Source: Latrodectus hesperus
Lineage: Eukaryota; Arthropoda; Arachnida; Araneae; Theridiidae
NCBI GenBank assembly: GCA_037975125.1
Contig: CM075853.1
Location: forward strand, 35,547,113-35,611,112
Reading direction: 5' to 3'
Length of the DNA: 64,000 nt
Positions within the stretch are counted from its first letter, which is position 1, and each line of letters begins with the position of its first letter. A program made the position numbers and the translations under genes. The notes below the pieces were generated by a model. It was not told the DNA's origin, searched no databases, and saw only the letters and a list, made by a program, of their open reading frames with translations. Below, in pieces: positions 1 to 11,397 of the stretch.

Positions 1-1680
1 AATTATATAATATAAAAAAATTAGATTATTGTCCATCCTTTACAAAAAATTTAAATAGGCAGAGTTAATTATAAACACTTTAACAAAGCAATTTAAGGAT
101 CATGGTTAAAAGAAAAAATTTCAAATAAAAGCTCCAAATATTTTTAACTAGTAAACTGAACTGATCTGTTGAAACAATTCCTGAAATAATGTTAAAGAAA
201 TAGTTTTCTTTTTTTCTACATTTTTTAAAATAAAGCAAAATGAAAAAAAGTTTTTTTTGCATCAATCTTGTTCATTTTATCAATTTTTTTTATGAAAGAA
301 ACTATTTTTTACTTTTTTAATCAATGAAAACTAAATTCTATGAAAATATGTCAAAAGAGGCATGTGAATATAATGTTACAAAGAATGTAATACTAAGCTT
401 AATGTAATAAAAATACTTCAATTTTTAGAAATTCCTACAAATGTCTTTTTAGACCTTCAGTGATTTTAGTTTATGATACTTACATAAATATAGTAGGTCT
501 ATGTAAATATTATACATTCTGGTTTGGCAAATAAGTATATATTTTAAAAAGTATTTATTTCATAAAATAGAGAAACATAATACACATTATCATTGCTAAA
601 ACTAGCCAAAATCTAGATCATAAATGTAAAAAAATTTAATGGGGGTAATAAATTTTACTAAACAAATTTGAACTACAAAGTTTTTTTTGGAATTACAATT
701 TATTTAAAATATAAAGTATTATGAATCACTAATTTACATTTTATTTATTACTATATTTATTTCCTTATCAACATTAAATCAATGATATCTTAAAAGTAAA
801 CTGGAATAAAATAAAACTATTGAATGAATATTCAAAATTAAGGACTAGAAATGAAAGCGAAATATTAATGAGTTTGGTTGACAAAAGTATCATTTCCTTA
901 TTCCCCGGGGAGTAATGTGATAAATTATAGAGGTCACATTATTTCAGCTGTAACCATTTCTTATTTTAACACTCTCGTTTTTTATAAAAAAAATCCCTTT
1001 AAAAATACAACGTTAGCAAAAAATTATTTAAAATAACACACGCAGATTTCTTCGCAGATTTATTATTTTATATTTCACCATTGGGTAAATAAATATATTA
1101 CAAACTCACAGTGAAAAATAAACCTAAAATGGATGTATATTTAATTCAATGAATAACTTTGGGACCATATAACCTATAAATCTTTTATTAGAAACTGAAA
1201 ACCGTTAAAAGAATAAGAAAAAAAGTGATTGTTTTGGAGTTTCAATTAGTGATAATAATACGATTTGAAATTTTATTATTGCTATATTGTAAATTTATCT
1301 TATATATTTTAAATAATATCATTTCCTTCTACATCTAAAACTACTTTCAGTTATAATATTCATCTTTTTTATAATGAAAATTACAAATGTTTTTTTTTTC
1401 CTTTAAGTAATCCGCAAAACAATGACAAAGTTATTTTCTTACAAAATGTAACTTTGATAAACTCGTGATCTAACTAAACTATACCCAAATTTCACAGTTA
1501 ACTTCTGGGATATTTCATTCTTGAAAAGTGTCCCAAACGTCACTTGCTTAAGTGCTTAAGATAATTTAGCTTCAAGCAACATCTAATTATGTGAGAAAAC
1601 TGTTTCATTTGTTAAAATACATTTAAATTGACAATTTATTTTCCTATTTTCATGACTCGAGAGCATAAATTAAACTTTGA
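1..1680. other. A/T-rich DNA without recognisable gene
   Basis: No coding or RNA signal was found on either strand. The stretch has poly-T runs near 205-260 and 1389-1400 and an isolated CCCCGGGG at 903-910. The longest open frame (80-265, minus) encodes a low-complexity F/K/L-rich peptide, as expected by chance at this base composition. Confidence 0.7.
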
Positions 1681-1682
1681 TT

Positions 1683-1835
1683 CTCAACAGTCATTTTTGC
1701 ACACGAGGATTAATTAGACCAGAGAACCTACAGTTTTAAATGAATTATTAACCACTAGTAACAAAGTGAAGGTGCGATTTGAACCGATGAGCTGTTGAAT
1801 ACATGATCCGAACGTTATAGGTGTCGTAGTGTAAT
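1683..1835 (-). mobile_element. old tRNA-derived SINE copy
   Basis: This is a diverged relative of the young SINEs at 2532-2720 and 52207-52381. The block CTCAACAGTCATTTTTGCAC at 1683-1702, the following ACACGAGG and TTAATTAGACC, and the degraded B-box region (GATTTGAACC near 1776-1785) occur in the same order and spacing. The tRNA-like head is at the right end, so the element points to the minus strand. Many substitutions and a degraded A-box make it an old, inactive copy. No target-site duplication is visible. Confidence 0.7.
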
Positions 1836-1875
1836 ACGACATAACCAAACCCTGAGAAAATAGGTGTGTGTATTT

Positions 1876-2518
1876 TTATTGCACTTTAAATTTAAGAGTT
1901 TCCTCTTTTCCTTTCAAACTAAGCGGGAATAATATAAAGGAAAGGATGTAATAAAAATTGGCACAATGAAACAAGTGCAATAAAAGAATAAATTTTTCCT
2001 TTCGGAAGGGATGAGTGATCTGGAGGAAATTGCAGGCAAAGTATATTGTTTTATGATATGTATTATTTGTAAATCTGACCAGTCGGGAATGAGGGGGAGA
2101 GATTTCTGACCTATCCCATAGAAGTATAGAAGGAACTTCAGAACTTTGGAAAACCAATGGTGTAAAGAGGAGGAGCTAAGCCGAAAATTATGAAGAGTTA
2201 AAAACTGCATCAAAACACAGAGAAGACACACAGAAGCCCCAGAGAAGCCCGACATAGAAAAGGAGTCCACAATTGAGGACTAGGTCCTCATTGAGCATAT
2301 GAAGACGCTAAAACGATGTTAGTTGTATACAAAATATAACGTCGCATTCCAGAAGGAACCCTGCCTCGAATTTCCAGAATGGAGCTGCAGATGTCCGCCA
2401 AATAGACGAACAGAATAGAAACGATAGAGTCTGAAGAGAGATACCAGAGACAGAGAGGAAAGAGGGAAAGCTCATGAGCGAGGAGCAAGTCAAGCGAGAT
2501 CCTGAGCCGGCAATGCCA
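1876..2518. other. G/C-richer island of unknown origin, left part
   Basis: Base composition shifts clearly from the surrounding DNA, with many CAG, GAG and CCNG words on the plus strand. Minus-strand open frames (1914-2270, 2288-2488) and a plus-strand frame with several stops both exist, but none matches a family I know. The island continues beyond the inserted SINE (2734-2950) into GGTGAGTCTG at 2755-2764, which resembles a splice donor, and an AATAAATT stretch near 2914. It could be a decayed retroelement or a non-coding exon. I cannot separate these by reading. Confidence 0.4.
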
Positions 2519-2733
2519 TTGACGTTAGGGGTTGGTTTGGTTGGTTTGGTTTGTTTGTCGCTCAACGGTCATTTTTTGCACACGAGGGCTAATTAGACCG
2601 GGGCTTACGGCTTAAAGTGGATTCCGAACCACTACAAACATCCATGCCCAAGATGGGATTCGAACCCACGAACTGTTGAACCGAAGGCAAGAGCGCTAAC
2701 CATTCGGCTGCCAGCTCGGCTTGACGTTAGGGG
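2519..2733 (-). mobile_element. young tRNA-derived SINE with 13-bp target-site duplication
   Basis: The body is 2532-2720, read on the minus strand. It starts with a tRNA-like head: A-box at 2700-2713 (TGGCAGCCGAATGG on minus) and a perfect RNA polymerase III B-box at 2656-2666 (GGTTCGAATCC on minus). An unrelated body follows, and a CAAA/CCAAA-rich tail lies at the left end (2532-2557). The direct repeat TTGACGTTAGGGG flanks it at 2519-2531 and 2721-2733, as expected for LINE-driven retroposition. It inserted into the G/C-richer island. The body closely matches the copy at 52.2 kb, so both are recent. It is not a tRNA gene, because the head does not continue into a full cloverleaf. Confidence 0.9.
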
Positions 2734-2950
2734 ACCAACGGTTACTTGTAAAAGGGGTGAGTCTGATCTCTCGTTCTTCACTAGGCTGGTCAAATTCAGT
2801 GATGATATTAATGTGTAATTGTCATAAAACAAATAGTAATTTTAGAATCTCTATAGTTAAATCAAGAATGTTTTGATTGTAAATGTAAATTTCTCTTGTA
2901 ATTAAGTTACCAAAATAAATTATTAAGTTTTATTGTATTTTGTTTTGAAT
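2734..2950. other. right part of G/C-richer island
   Basis: This continues the island interrupted by the SINE: removing 2532-2733 rejoins GCCATTGACGTTAGGGG to ACCAACGG. It fades into ordinary A/T-rich sequence after about 2800. An AATAAATT motif near 2914 could be a polyadenylation signal on the plus strand, but this is a weak, common word in such DNA. Confidence 0.35.
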
Positions 2951-3189
2951 TTATCTCTGTCATTCAATTATTTGAAAAACGAATCTGGGTTTCCTCGGGA
3001 TTCTTCGAAAATTACCGAGTTCACCAAAACAATAGGTTCGGCTATCAGCTCGGCCAAGTTCAGTTAAACTATTGATAGAGATTTTTTTCTCATGCCCGGC
3101 TGTTTTTCAGAGTTTAATCAGATTCAGCGCTACAAGAGGTAAAGATGAGGATATTTTCTTCATTGGGGCACCCAGTGGATATGCCATCT

Positions 3190-3302
3190 TTGTCCCGAAA
3201 GAAGCACATACAGAGAGAGAAACAAACATCCATGCCTTAACCAGGATTTAATCACGGGACTTACTGCTTCGAAGTTAGATACACTAAACACTCCAACACT
3301 GG
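3190..3302 (-). mobile_element. possible old tRNA-derived SINE fragment
   Basis: CAAACATCCATGCC at 3222-3235 is the same word that precedes the tRNA-like part in the young SINEs. It is followed, in the right order, by a degraded B-box-like stretch (GGATTTAATCACGGG) and a possible A-box region near 3280-3300. The rest does not align well, so it may be a different tRNA-derived family sharing the body junction. Confidence 0.4.
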
Positions 3303-6300
3303 TAGGTATATTGACGTAGATAAATCATGAATTATTTGGATACTTTATTTTTAATCAAATATTCCCTAATTGCAACACACTCATTACAATGCAAAATTTG
3401 CCCTTGTTATAAAAAATAAATGTATGAATAAGTTATTTTTATTTAAAAGAAAAAACATGTTGAGCATATTCTTCAGTTGTTTTAGTGACTCAAAAATACT
3501 AATTTTAAATAAAAAAATTTTAAAATATCTTTTCTTTTTTACGTTCTTGCTAATCACCATAATTGTAATTGAACATTATACTAAAGCTATGTAATTTCCA
3601 ATGAAAGTTTTAATAATGATATTACCACAAATGGCAAAAATCTCCTCTTTTATAAGTAAATATAATTTTTGATTCTTCTATTTATAAGTTAGAGCATTTA
3701 AAATAATACTAGAATAATTACATAAATAAGAATTAAAGAATCTCTATTTGTTCTACATTTCTTAATCAACTGCCTAGTCATTTCTTAATGTGAAATTTGG
3801 TTATTAAAAGGATCATTAATTTTTATTTTTATTTTTAATGTGTAAATTTATATATAAAATAAATTACAATAATTATAAATTAACAAATTTATTATTATTA
3901 TACATGTCCGTTACGTATGACTTTGTAAATAATGTAGTATATAAATATTTGGAGCAATTTTTGCGTATGAATATAATATGTAGAAAACTTCTAAGTAGAC
4001 AACTAGATTTTCTAAATCTTTTTCAATATGAAGTGATAGTAGTGAAGTTCATTTTAGTGTTTTCTTCACATCAAGTAAGAAATATAATAATTATAGGAGG
4101 TTAGTAGCAAAATCAAAAATAACAATTAGTGATTACAATCATTGCTTTAAAAATTAAAATATCTTCAATCCACATTTTTTTGGAAAATAAAGAACATAAA
4201 TGTCCTTAAATAATCAGTCAATGTGAGAATTATATATTCTATGATAAAAACTATGATTTTCTATGATCTAATTACATTTTAACCTTTTGTTAGGAAATAA
4301 ATATATTATGTAAATAAAAAACAAATTTATATGAAGCCGAAATATAAAAGAATTTCTGCATAACATGTTATATTAAAATGAATATCAAGAACAATTGTAT
4401 CAAATAATTCAAACTTAGATTAAATGTCTAAACTTATTTCAATTTGAAGAAATGTAAATGTAAATTCTTGTGCTTAAATTGCTAAATTTATTTTATCGAT
4501 ATTCATTTAATTTTAGAACAGACCGTTGAGACAAGATTTTTGAAGAAATTACCCTATACTTTATTAATAAGTGGCTTTACTCAGCTCTTTTAATTAAAAA
4601 TGAGCTTAGATAATTATAATTATTAATTAAGTATGCAAAATCCATTAAAGCATAATCATGATCAAATATTTAATATTATGTATAATATTTTCATCCAGTA
4701 AGAAAAGGAAGGAAACTATGATAATTCCCTGGCTTAATGCCAAACTTTAATCGGATCAGAAAGTACTTACTTAATAGAAAATATTAAAGATGATCCCAAT
4801 TTTCTCTTATAGACAAGAAATATATATTCCTCTTATTATTATCTCATTATTTATCTCCCATCATTTTTCTTTGTATATGGCTGCAAATTAATAGGTTAGA
4901 AGCACAATTTAAGGTTATTATTAGAAATGCTAAACCATGAAAAGAGAAACTTACTTTTCATAAAATCCAGTAAAGGTAATATCAATAAGAAATAATTATC
5001 TGCCACATAATAGGCTAGATAATGTTTCCTATTTTGCTTTTTCTAGATGATATTTTGTTTCAAAATTACCAGTGGAAATGTTAGAAAAACTCCTTACTTA
5101 TAGGTCTTTATTACACTGCTTGTAAATGCTTTTACTTCTTATGTTTCCTTCATAACTTTTACAAAATATATGAAAAAAGTTCTTTTCATTACATTAATCC
5201 TTTATTTCTAAGCAAATAAATATTTTATTGAAGCATAAAAAATATTTTTATTGATATAGATGCTTCTTTGTGTTTTGCATATTTTCATAATTATTTTAAA
5301 AAAATTATATTTGAGAACTAAAAATTGAGAAAAATATAATATAAAAATTATTTTTTTATTAATAAAAATAAATTTCTCGATATGAAATTTAATGAAAATT
5401 AATTATTGAAAATAAATTTCAAGCATAACAAAAATTCACATATTGCATGTCAAGATTTAACAACTGCAAAAATTACATTTGTATTAACACTTAAGTCAAA
5501 AATGAAATGCTTACGCAATGTTCAAAAATTTTAAACGAAACATATCAGATTACATTTTCAAACCTTTCAATTACAGCATAAAGTTTACGGGTCGAAAATT
5601 TATTTTCACATATTCCTTTTTCCTGCCTCAAAAAGGTTAATTTTTATCAAATATTGTCAAATTAATCTATTTTTAATTTATGCCAGCAAAAGTATTTTTA
5701 TCACATTTTATTTCAAATATTAGAATTTCACAATCTGCTTTATGTACTAAATGTTTCTGCATGTAAGCTACATATATATCTGATCCATATTTTATTTGTG
5801 TGCTAACAATGCACTTATAAATTATTTATTACTTTGTAATGAATCTTTGTGTGCGAACAAGTTTTGTAAATTTATAATAAAATAGAAATTTACTGATAAA
5901 AGTAAAAATAGAGAAGCATATAAATTCATTACTATATAGTGCTACGAACAATAATTATTTTTATCTTTTTTACTTTTGATTTTTTGATTAAACCTTGCGT
6001 TAAGCATTGTATTTTTATTTTATTAAAATTAATATATTTTCTAATAATTTCTTTAGCAATAAAAATGCTTAAGTACTAACAAAAGAGTTTCAGAGGGAGA
6101 TAAATATATTTTTAAATACAAATATGTATGCATATTACACAACAATTTTTTACACAAAAGTCCTTAGCTAGCTACAAAATTTTCATACTTGCAAGTGCTG
6201 TGGAAACTAAACACTATATTTAATAAAAGAGATATCAATCCTCATTACTTATATTTATTTCTTTATTGATATTGCTAATATTGCCTATTTCTAAATGAAT

Positions 6301-7030
6301 CCTACAAAACTTTAAATAAAAAATGTCATTATTTTTATAGTAGTTATAATTTACATGAATGAAAAAATAAAATGTAATTTATAGTTTTCTCCGAGAAAAT
6401 TTCATATTTTTTTTAAAAATTTCATCTTTGAATATTTATATCAAAATTATGAAAATTATTTGGAAATTATTTTCTTAAAAAATTTAGCAAATGTTAAAAA
6501 ATGATCATGAATAATTTAAAAATTGATTTTTACTATAGTGATATAAATTTATTAATATTCTACGAGGATTGTTTGAAAGCAAGTATTCAAAAGTTGCCGC
6601 AATCAGTCATAGCATTACCGTAACAAAAACGATAACCCATTCGAGAAACCTCCATAAAAATAGTTGGTTTATCGGCAAAAGCTGCCCTCAACAGAATAAT
6701 TTATGTTAACAATTCATTTTTGACTCCTCAAAATTTATGAAAGATGATTCGGATGCAACTTCATTGAAAAAGTCAATTGAGGACACTTTTTAAGGACAAA
6801 AAACTCATGTGATACGTCAAGCACGGAAATAAATCAGCACAAAATAATGGAGCGGGAGTTTCAAAAAATGGCAATCACATCTGCAGGTCTAAGCCTTTCA
6901 GCAATTCCTTCAGTTATAAAGCCAGAAATGCAATAACTTTCTACATATTTGATTTAAGGCAGTAATCAAAAATCTAAATAGAGTTGAATCATGCTCTCTT
7001 CAAGCAAGAAACCCCCGGCAGTGATTTTAC
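3303..7030. other. A/T-rich DNA without recognisable gene
   Basis: Two modest plus-strand open frames (3370-3594 and 3838-4104) encode hydrophobic, I/L/K/N-rich peptides with no family resemblance; I treat them as chance. A slightly less A/T-rich patch at 6580-6960 has broken frames on both strands and might be an old transposon remnant, but no motif could be named. Confidence 0.6.
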
Positions 7031-7096
7031 AAATATATTAAACGGTATGGGGATATAGGGACATTAGATTCCAGGAATTTCCATTCACGGACACAC

Positions 7097-7100
<4 letters not shown>

Positions 7101-7171
<71 letters not shown>
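7101..7171. repeat. (TA)n microsatellite adjoining Helitron 3' end
   Basis: About 71 bp of uninterrupted AT dinucleotide. It abuts the 3' end of the first Helitron copy, which on the minus strand ends in CTGG followed by T, the normal Helitron CTRR|T junction. The insertion site was therefore probably TA-rich. Confidence 0.95.
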
Positions 7172-7173
<2 letters not shown>

Positions 7174-8772
7174 AGCTGACCCAACCACGCGTTGCAGTGG
7201 CTGAATTTTTATAATACATAGAATCAATTTTTTACTAATTCTTGGGTACAATCAAATTAATATCTTCTAAAAAAATTAAAATATGTTCATTCATATGAGA
7301 TTAAAAATAAAACGTTTCGCAAAAATTTAAAAGTAATAGGTAAAGTATCGAAATTTTGAAATTAATTTGACATTATTTTGAAATTAATTAGATAAGCACA
7401 ACCCAACCTATACTTTCTGAATTTACGTTTTATTCATCTTATATCAAATTATAGTTTGTAATCAGTGACTTACTTACAAAATATACTATATAAATTAAAA
7501 ACATCTAAAAATAAATTGTTATAAATGAGGTAGATAACATTGATATCGAACTATTATTTTTTAAATTTTAAATTATTAAAACTAAAAATTATCTAAGTAC
7601 TACTTTGTGTACAACATTCCTGGTTAACCTGTCTTTCGCTAACACGAAGAGATTTGATGGTTTTCCTACACGTGAGCAGGCAACATGTAGCTGTCCATGT
7701 GAGAAACATATGTTTTTCAAATCCAAACCGCAAATAGACATTGTTTGGCCTTGAGATTTATTCATGGTCACTTCGCAAAAGCTAAACAAATCGGAAATTG
7801 GAGCCTTTTAAACGGTATTGGAGATTCTGACGCTATCAGTGGAATACGTGGAAACAGAATGATATCTCCTTTAAATTTTCCGTCAAAATTGTTGCTTCGA
7901 GAATATATTCGGTCATTTTTTATGACTAAACGTGTACCGTTACATAATTGAGGTGGGTTTAAATTACGTAGAAGAATAATTGGTGAACCAATTTTCAATT
8001 GAAGATTGTGTGGTGGCATTCCTGGCATATCCAGAGAATTCAAAAATCCAGTTGGAAAGTTTACGGCTTCGTTTTCATCAATAACTGTGTCGATTGATTT
8101 AAAAGACATCAAATCACCGGGCAACATCTGTTGTATATGGAAGTTAATTTCGTTCACATCAACATTTCCTGCTGCCAAAATAGCACGATTACAGAGCCAA
8201 TTATCAAATTATAAAATAAAAATAAAAAAAAAAGGCTATCAAGAAATACATACATGTTTTCGAGGTGGTATGAAAATTATTAGAGAAAATCAGTAATAAA
8301 TAAAATTTTATTTTACTATTTATAATATTAAAAATATTCAAATTGAACACTGCATAATAATAACACAATACAAAATATAATTATAAAAATGATTCACGAA
8401 AAATTGTTACAATATGATTATACATCATGAAAATATATGTAAATTCTATATTCAACCATGCGCTTGCGCTCGCACGTTAATTTTCTCTGGGAGATAGTAT
8501 AATCTAGAAAAATAAACACGTCGCCATCTGCCGAGTACCTGTGCAACTTAGATGCTAAATCGCCAACTATTTTGAAATTACAGAACAAACTGATAAATAA
8601 TCACTAATATCGTATAATAAATATTGAGATTAATAATTAAGAGATAAAAACTGTTCTATCTTTTAAGTTGTACCATATTATAAATGGTTACAAAATTTTA
8701 TCAAAATCGGTTCAGTAGTTTCGGAGTTTATCGCGAATATACATCGTGACACGAAATTTATATGTATATAGA
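7172..8772 (-). mobile_element. Helitron copy H1 (long type, helicase-bearing)
   Basis: A rolling-circle transposon read on the minus strand. The 5' end is at the right: TC then TATATACATATAAA, and the arthropod-type subterminal block GATAAACTCCGAAACTACTG near 8711-8730. The 3' end is at the left: a hairpin (GCCAC/GTGGC arms, about 7184-7201) a few bases before the terminal CTGG|T at 7171-7175. There are no terminal inverted repeats, as expected for Helitrons. About 1.6 kb long, it is far shorter than an autonomous element (usually over 5 kb) and keeps only the end of the RepHel gene, so it is non-autonomous. It is first in a four-copy head-to-tail array. Confidence 0.85.
7589..8202 (-). pseudogene. 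Helitron RepHel helicase, C-terminal fragment (in H1)
   Basis: In the family this Pif1-like superfamily 1B helicase works with the Rep nuclease in rolling-circle transposition. About 200 codons remain. In order: WLCNRAIL and NVDVNEINFHIQQMLPGD (8202-8120 region), a PxFLNSLDMPGMPPHNLQLK stretch, the nucleic-acid-binding region GSPIILLRNLNPPQLCNGTR, the MNKSQGQT motif, and HGQLHVACSRVG near the end, finishing at TAA 7589. Rep, the zinc finger and helicase motifs I-III are absent. Lesions: a 2-nt insertion near 7771 between the FAK and VTMNKSQ stretches, and two small deletions between about 7878 and 7925 that garble some 12 residues and together restore frame. It differs from host PIF1 in lacking the N-terminal half and in lying inside Helitron ends. 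Confidence 0.88.
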
Positions 8773-8775
8773 ATT

Positions 8776-9826
8776 GCTGACCCAGCCACGCTTTGCTGTG
8801 GCTGAGTTATTATAATACATTGAATCATTTTTGTTACTAATTCCTTGGTAAAATCAAATTAATATCTAAAAAAATTTAAAATAGGTTCATTCATATGAGA
8901 TTAAAAATAAAACGTTTCACCAAAATTTAAAAGTAATAGGTAAAGTATCGAAATTTTGAAATTAAGCGCAAATCAACATATATTTTCTGAATTTACATTT
9001 TATTCATATTATATTAAATTATAGTTTGTAATCAGTGACTTACTTATAAAATATACTATATAAATTAAAAACATCTAAAAATAAATTGTTATAAATGAGG
9101 TAGATAACATTGACATCGAACTATTATTTTTTCAATTTTAAATTATTAAAACTAAAAATTTTTCCGCGGCATTATACTGAAGTAAAAAAATATTAAAAGA
9201 ATTTATCATTTGAATAAATAAATTAGATCAAAATGTATTGCTGAATAAATTAATAATTATCAAATTATAAAATAAAAATAAAAATAAAAGGCTATCAAGA
9301 AATACTTACATGTTTTCGAGGTGTTATGAAAATTAGTAGAGAAAAACAGTAATAAATAAAATTTTATTTTACTATTTATAATATTAAAAATATTCAAACT
9401 GAACATTGCACAATAATAACACAATACAAAGTATAATTATGAAAATGATTCACAAAAAATTGTTACAGTATGATTATACATCATGAAAATGTATGTAAAT
9501 TCTATATTTAACCACGCGCTTGCGCGCGGACGTTAGTTTTCTCTAAGATGGTATAATCTAGAAAAATAAACACGTCGCCATCTGCCGAATACTTGTGCAA
9601 CTTAGATGCTAAACCGCCATCTATTAGGAACTTACAGAACTAACCAATAGATAAACACTAATGTCGTATAATAAATATTGAGATCAATAATTAAAAAATA
9701 AAAACTATTCTATTTTTTAAGTTGGACCATATTATAAATGGTTACAAAATTTTATCAAAATCCGTTCAGTAGTTTCGGAGTTTATCGGGAACATACATCG
9801 TGACACGAAATTTTTATATATATAGA
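8776..9826 (-). mobile_element. Helitron copy H2 (short type, no helicase)
   Basis: Same ends as H1: 3' hairpin with GCCACGCTTTGCTGTGGC (about 8786-8803) and a 5' end starting TCTATATATATAAAAA on minus (ending at 9826). The helicase segment is absent. In its place, 9161-9255 holds about 95 bp starting TTTTCCGCGGCATTATACTG that H1 and H3 lack. The short type shares diagnostic changes only with H4, such as GAAGATGGTATAATCTAG near the 5' region and the CTTTGCTG hairpin loop. It is a separate non-autonomous subfamily, not a deletion of its neighbour. Confidence 0.82.
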
Positions 9827-9827
9827 A

Positions 9828-11397
9828 GCTGACCCAGCCACGCGTTGCAGTGGCTGAGTTTTTATAATACATTGAATCAATTTTTTACTAATTCTTGGGT
9901 ACAATGAAATCAATATTTTCTAAAAAAATTAAAATAGTTTCATTCATATGAGATTAAAAATAAAACGTTTCGCAAAAATTTAAAAGTAATAGGTAAAGTA
10001 TCGAAATTTTGAAATTAAGCACAAATCGAACATATACTTTCTGAATTTACATTTTATTCATCTTATATTAAATTATAGTTTGTAATCAGTGACTTACTTA
10101 CAAAATATACTATATAAATTAAAAACATCTAAAAATAAATTGTTATAAATGAGGTAGATAACATTGACATCGAACTATTATTTTTTCAATTTTAAATTAT
10201 TAAAACTAAAAATTATTCAAGTACTACTTTGTGTTCAACATTCCTGGTTAACCTGTCTTTCGCTAACTCGAGGAGATTTGATGGTTTTCTTGCTCGTGAG
10301 CAGGCCTCATATAGCTGTCCATGTGAGAAACATGTGTTTTTCAAATCTAAACCGCAAATAGACATTGTTTGGCCTTGAGATTTATTTATGGTCATCGCAA
10401 AAGCTAAACAAATTGGAAATTAGAGCCTTTTAAACGGTATTGGATATTCTGACGCTATCAGTGGAATACGTGGAAACAGGATGATATCTTCTTTAAATTT
10501 TCCCGTCAAAATTGTTGCTTCGAGAATATTTTCGGTCATTTCTTTTATGTCTAAGCGTGTACCGTTACATAATTGAGGTGGGTTTAAATTACGTAGAAGA
10601 ATAATTGGTGAACCAATTTTCAATTGAAGATTGTGTGGTGGCATTCCTGGCATATCCAGAGAATTCAAAAATTCAGTTGGAAAGTTTACGGCTTCGTTTT
10701 CATCAATAACTGTGTCCATTGATTTAAAAGACATCAAATCACCGGGCAACATCTGTTGTATATGGAAGTTAATTTCGTTCACATCAACGTTTCTTGCTGC
10801 CAAAATAGCACGATTACAGAGCCAATAATCAAATTATAAAATAAAAATAAAAATAAAAGGCTATCAAGAAATACTTACATGTTTTCGAGGTGGTATGAAA
10901 ATTAGTAGAGAAAATCAGTAATAAATAAAATTTTATTTTACTATTTATAATATTAAAAATATTCAAATTATACAGTGCACAATAATAACACAATACAAAA
11001 TATAATTATAAAAATGATTCACGAAAAATTGTTACAGTGTGATTATACATTATGAAAATATATGTAAATTCTATATTCAACCACGCGCTTGCGCGCGCAC
11101 GTTTATTTTCTCTGGGAGATAGTATAATCTAGAAAAATAAACACGTCGCCATCTGCCGAATACCTGTGCAACTTAGATGCTAAATCGCCAACTATTTGGA
11201 AATTACAGAACTAACTGATAAATAAACACTAATATCGTATAATAAATATTGATTTCAATAATTAAGAGATAAAAATTATTCTGTCTTTTAAGTTGGACCA
11301 TGTTATAAATGGTTACAAAATTTTATCAAAATCGGTTCAGTAGTTTCGGAGTTTATCGCGAACATACATCTTGACACAAAATTTTTATATATATAGA
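9828..11397 (-). mobile_element. Helitron copy H3 (long type, helicase-bearing)
   Basis: Counterpart of H1, with the same GCGTTGCA hairpin loop, the same GGGAGATAGTATAATCTAG block and the same helicase segment, lying after H2. The junction with H2 is tight: the 5' TC of H2 is one base from the GGGTCAGC 3' end of H3, with the terminal GG of CTGG missing. The ~1.57-kb length and point differences from H1 show time since the copies separated. Confidence 0.83.
10213..10827 (-). pseudogene. Helitron RepHel helicase, C-terminal fragment (in H3)
   Basis: The same fragment as in H1, with the same motif order ([64 protein letters not shown]). It is better preserved in the middle, where IKEMTENILEATILTGKFKE reads cleanly through the stretch garbled in H1. 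Its own lesion is a TAA stop at 10420-10422, where H1 has CAA (Gln). Different inactivating changes in the two copies mean both decayed after, or largely after, duplication. It ends at TAA just past HKVVLE. It cannot make a working helicase. Confidence 0.88.

Noticed and set aside
2655..2720. A tRNA gene on the minus strand
   Set aside because: A- and B-boxes are good, but the sequence continues into a SINE body and tail, has a target-site duplication and has a close copy at 52.2 kb. The acceptor stem does not close.
3370..4104. Two plus-strand open frames as small membrane proteins
   Set aside because: They are hydrophobic because A/T-rich codons give Ile, Leu, Phe, Asn and Lys. There are no family motifs and no start context to separate them from chance.
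6580..6960. A Tc1-like N-terminal transposase remnant
   Set aside because: The composition is suggestive, but no motif could be aligned in any frame.
7589..8202. A host PIF1 helicase gene
   Set aside because: Only the C-terminal third is present, it is frameshifted and it lies between Helitron ends, so it is transposon-derived.
7745..8296. Plus-strand frames 7745-7951 and 8006-8296 (and 10164-10361, 10631-10828)
   Set aside because: They are antisense shadows of the Helitron helicase fragments.
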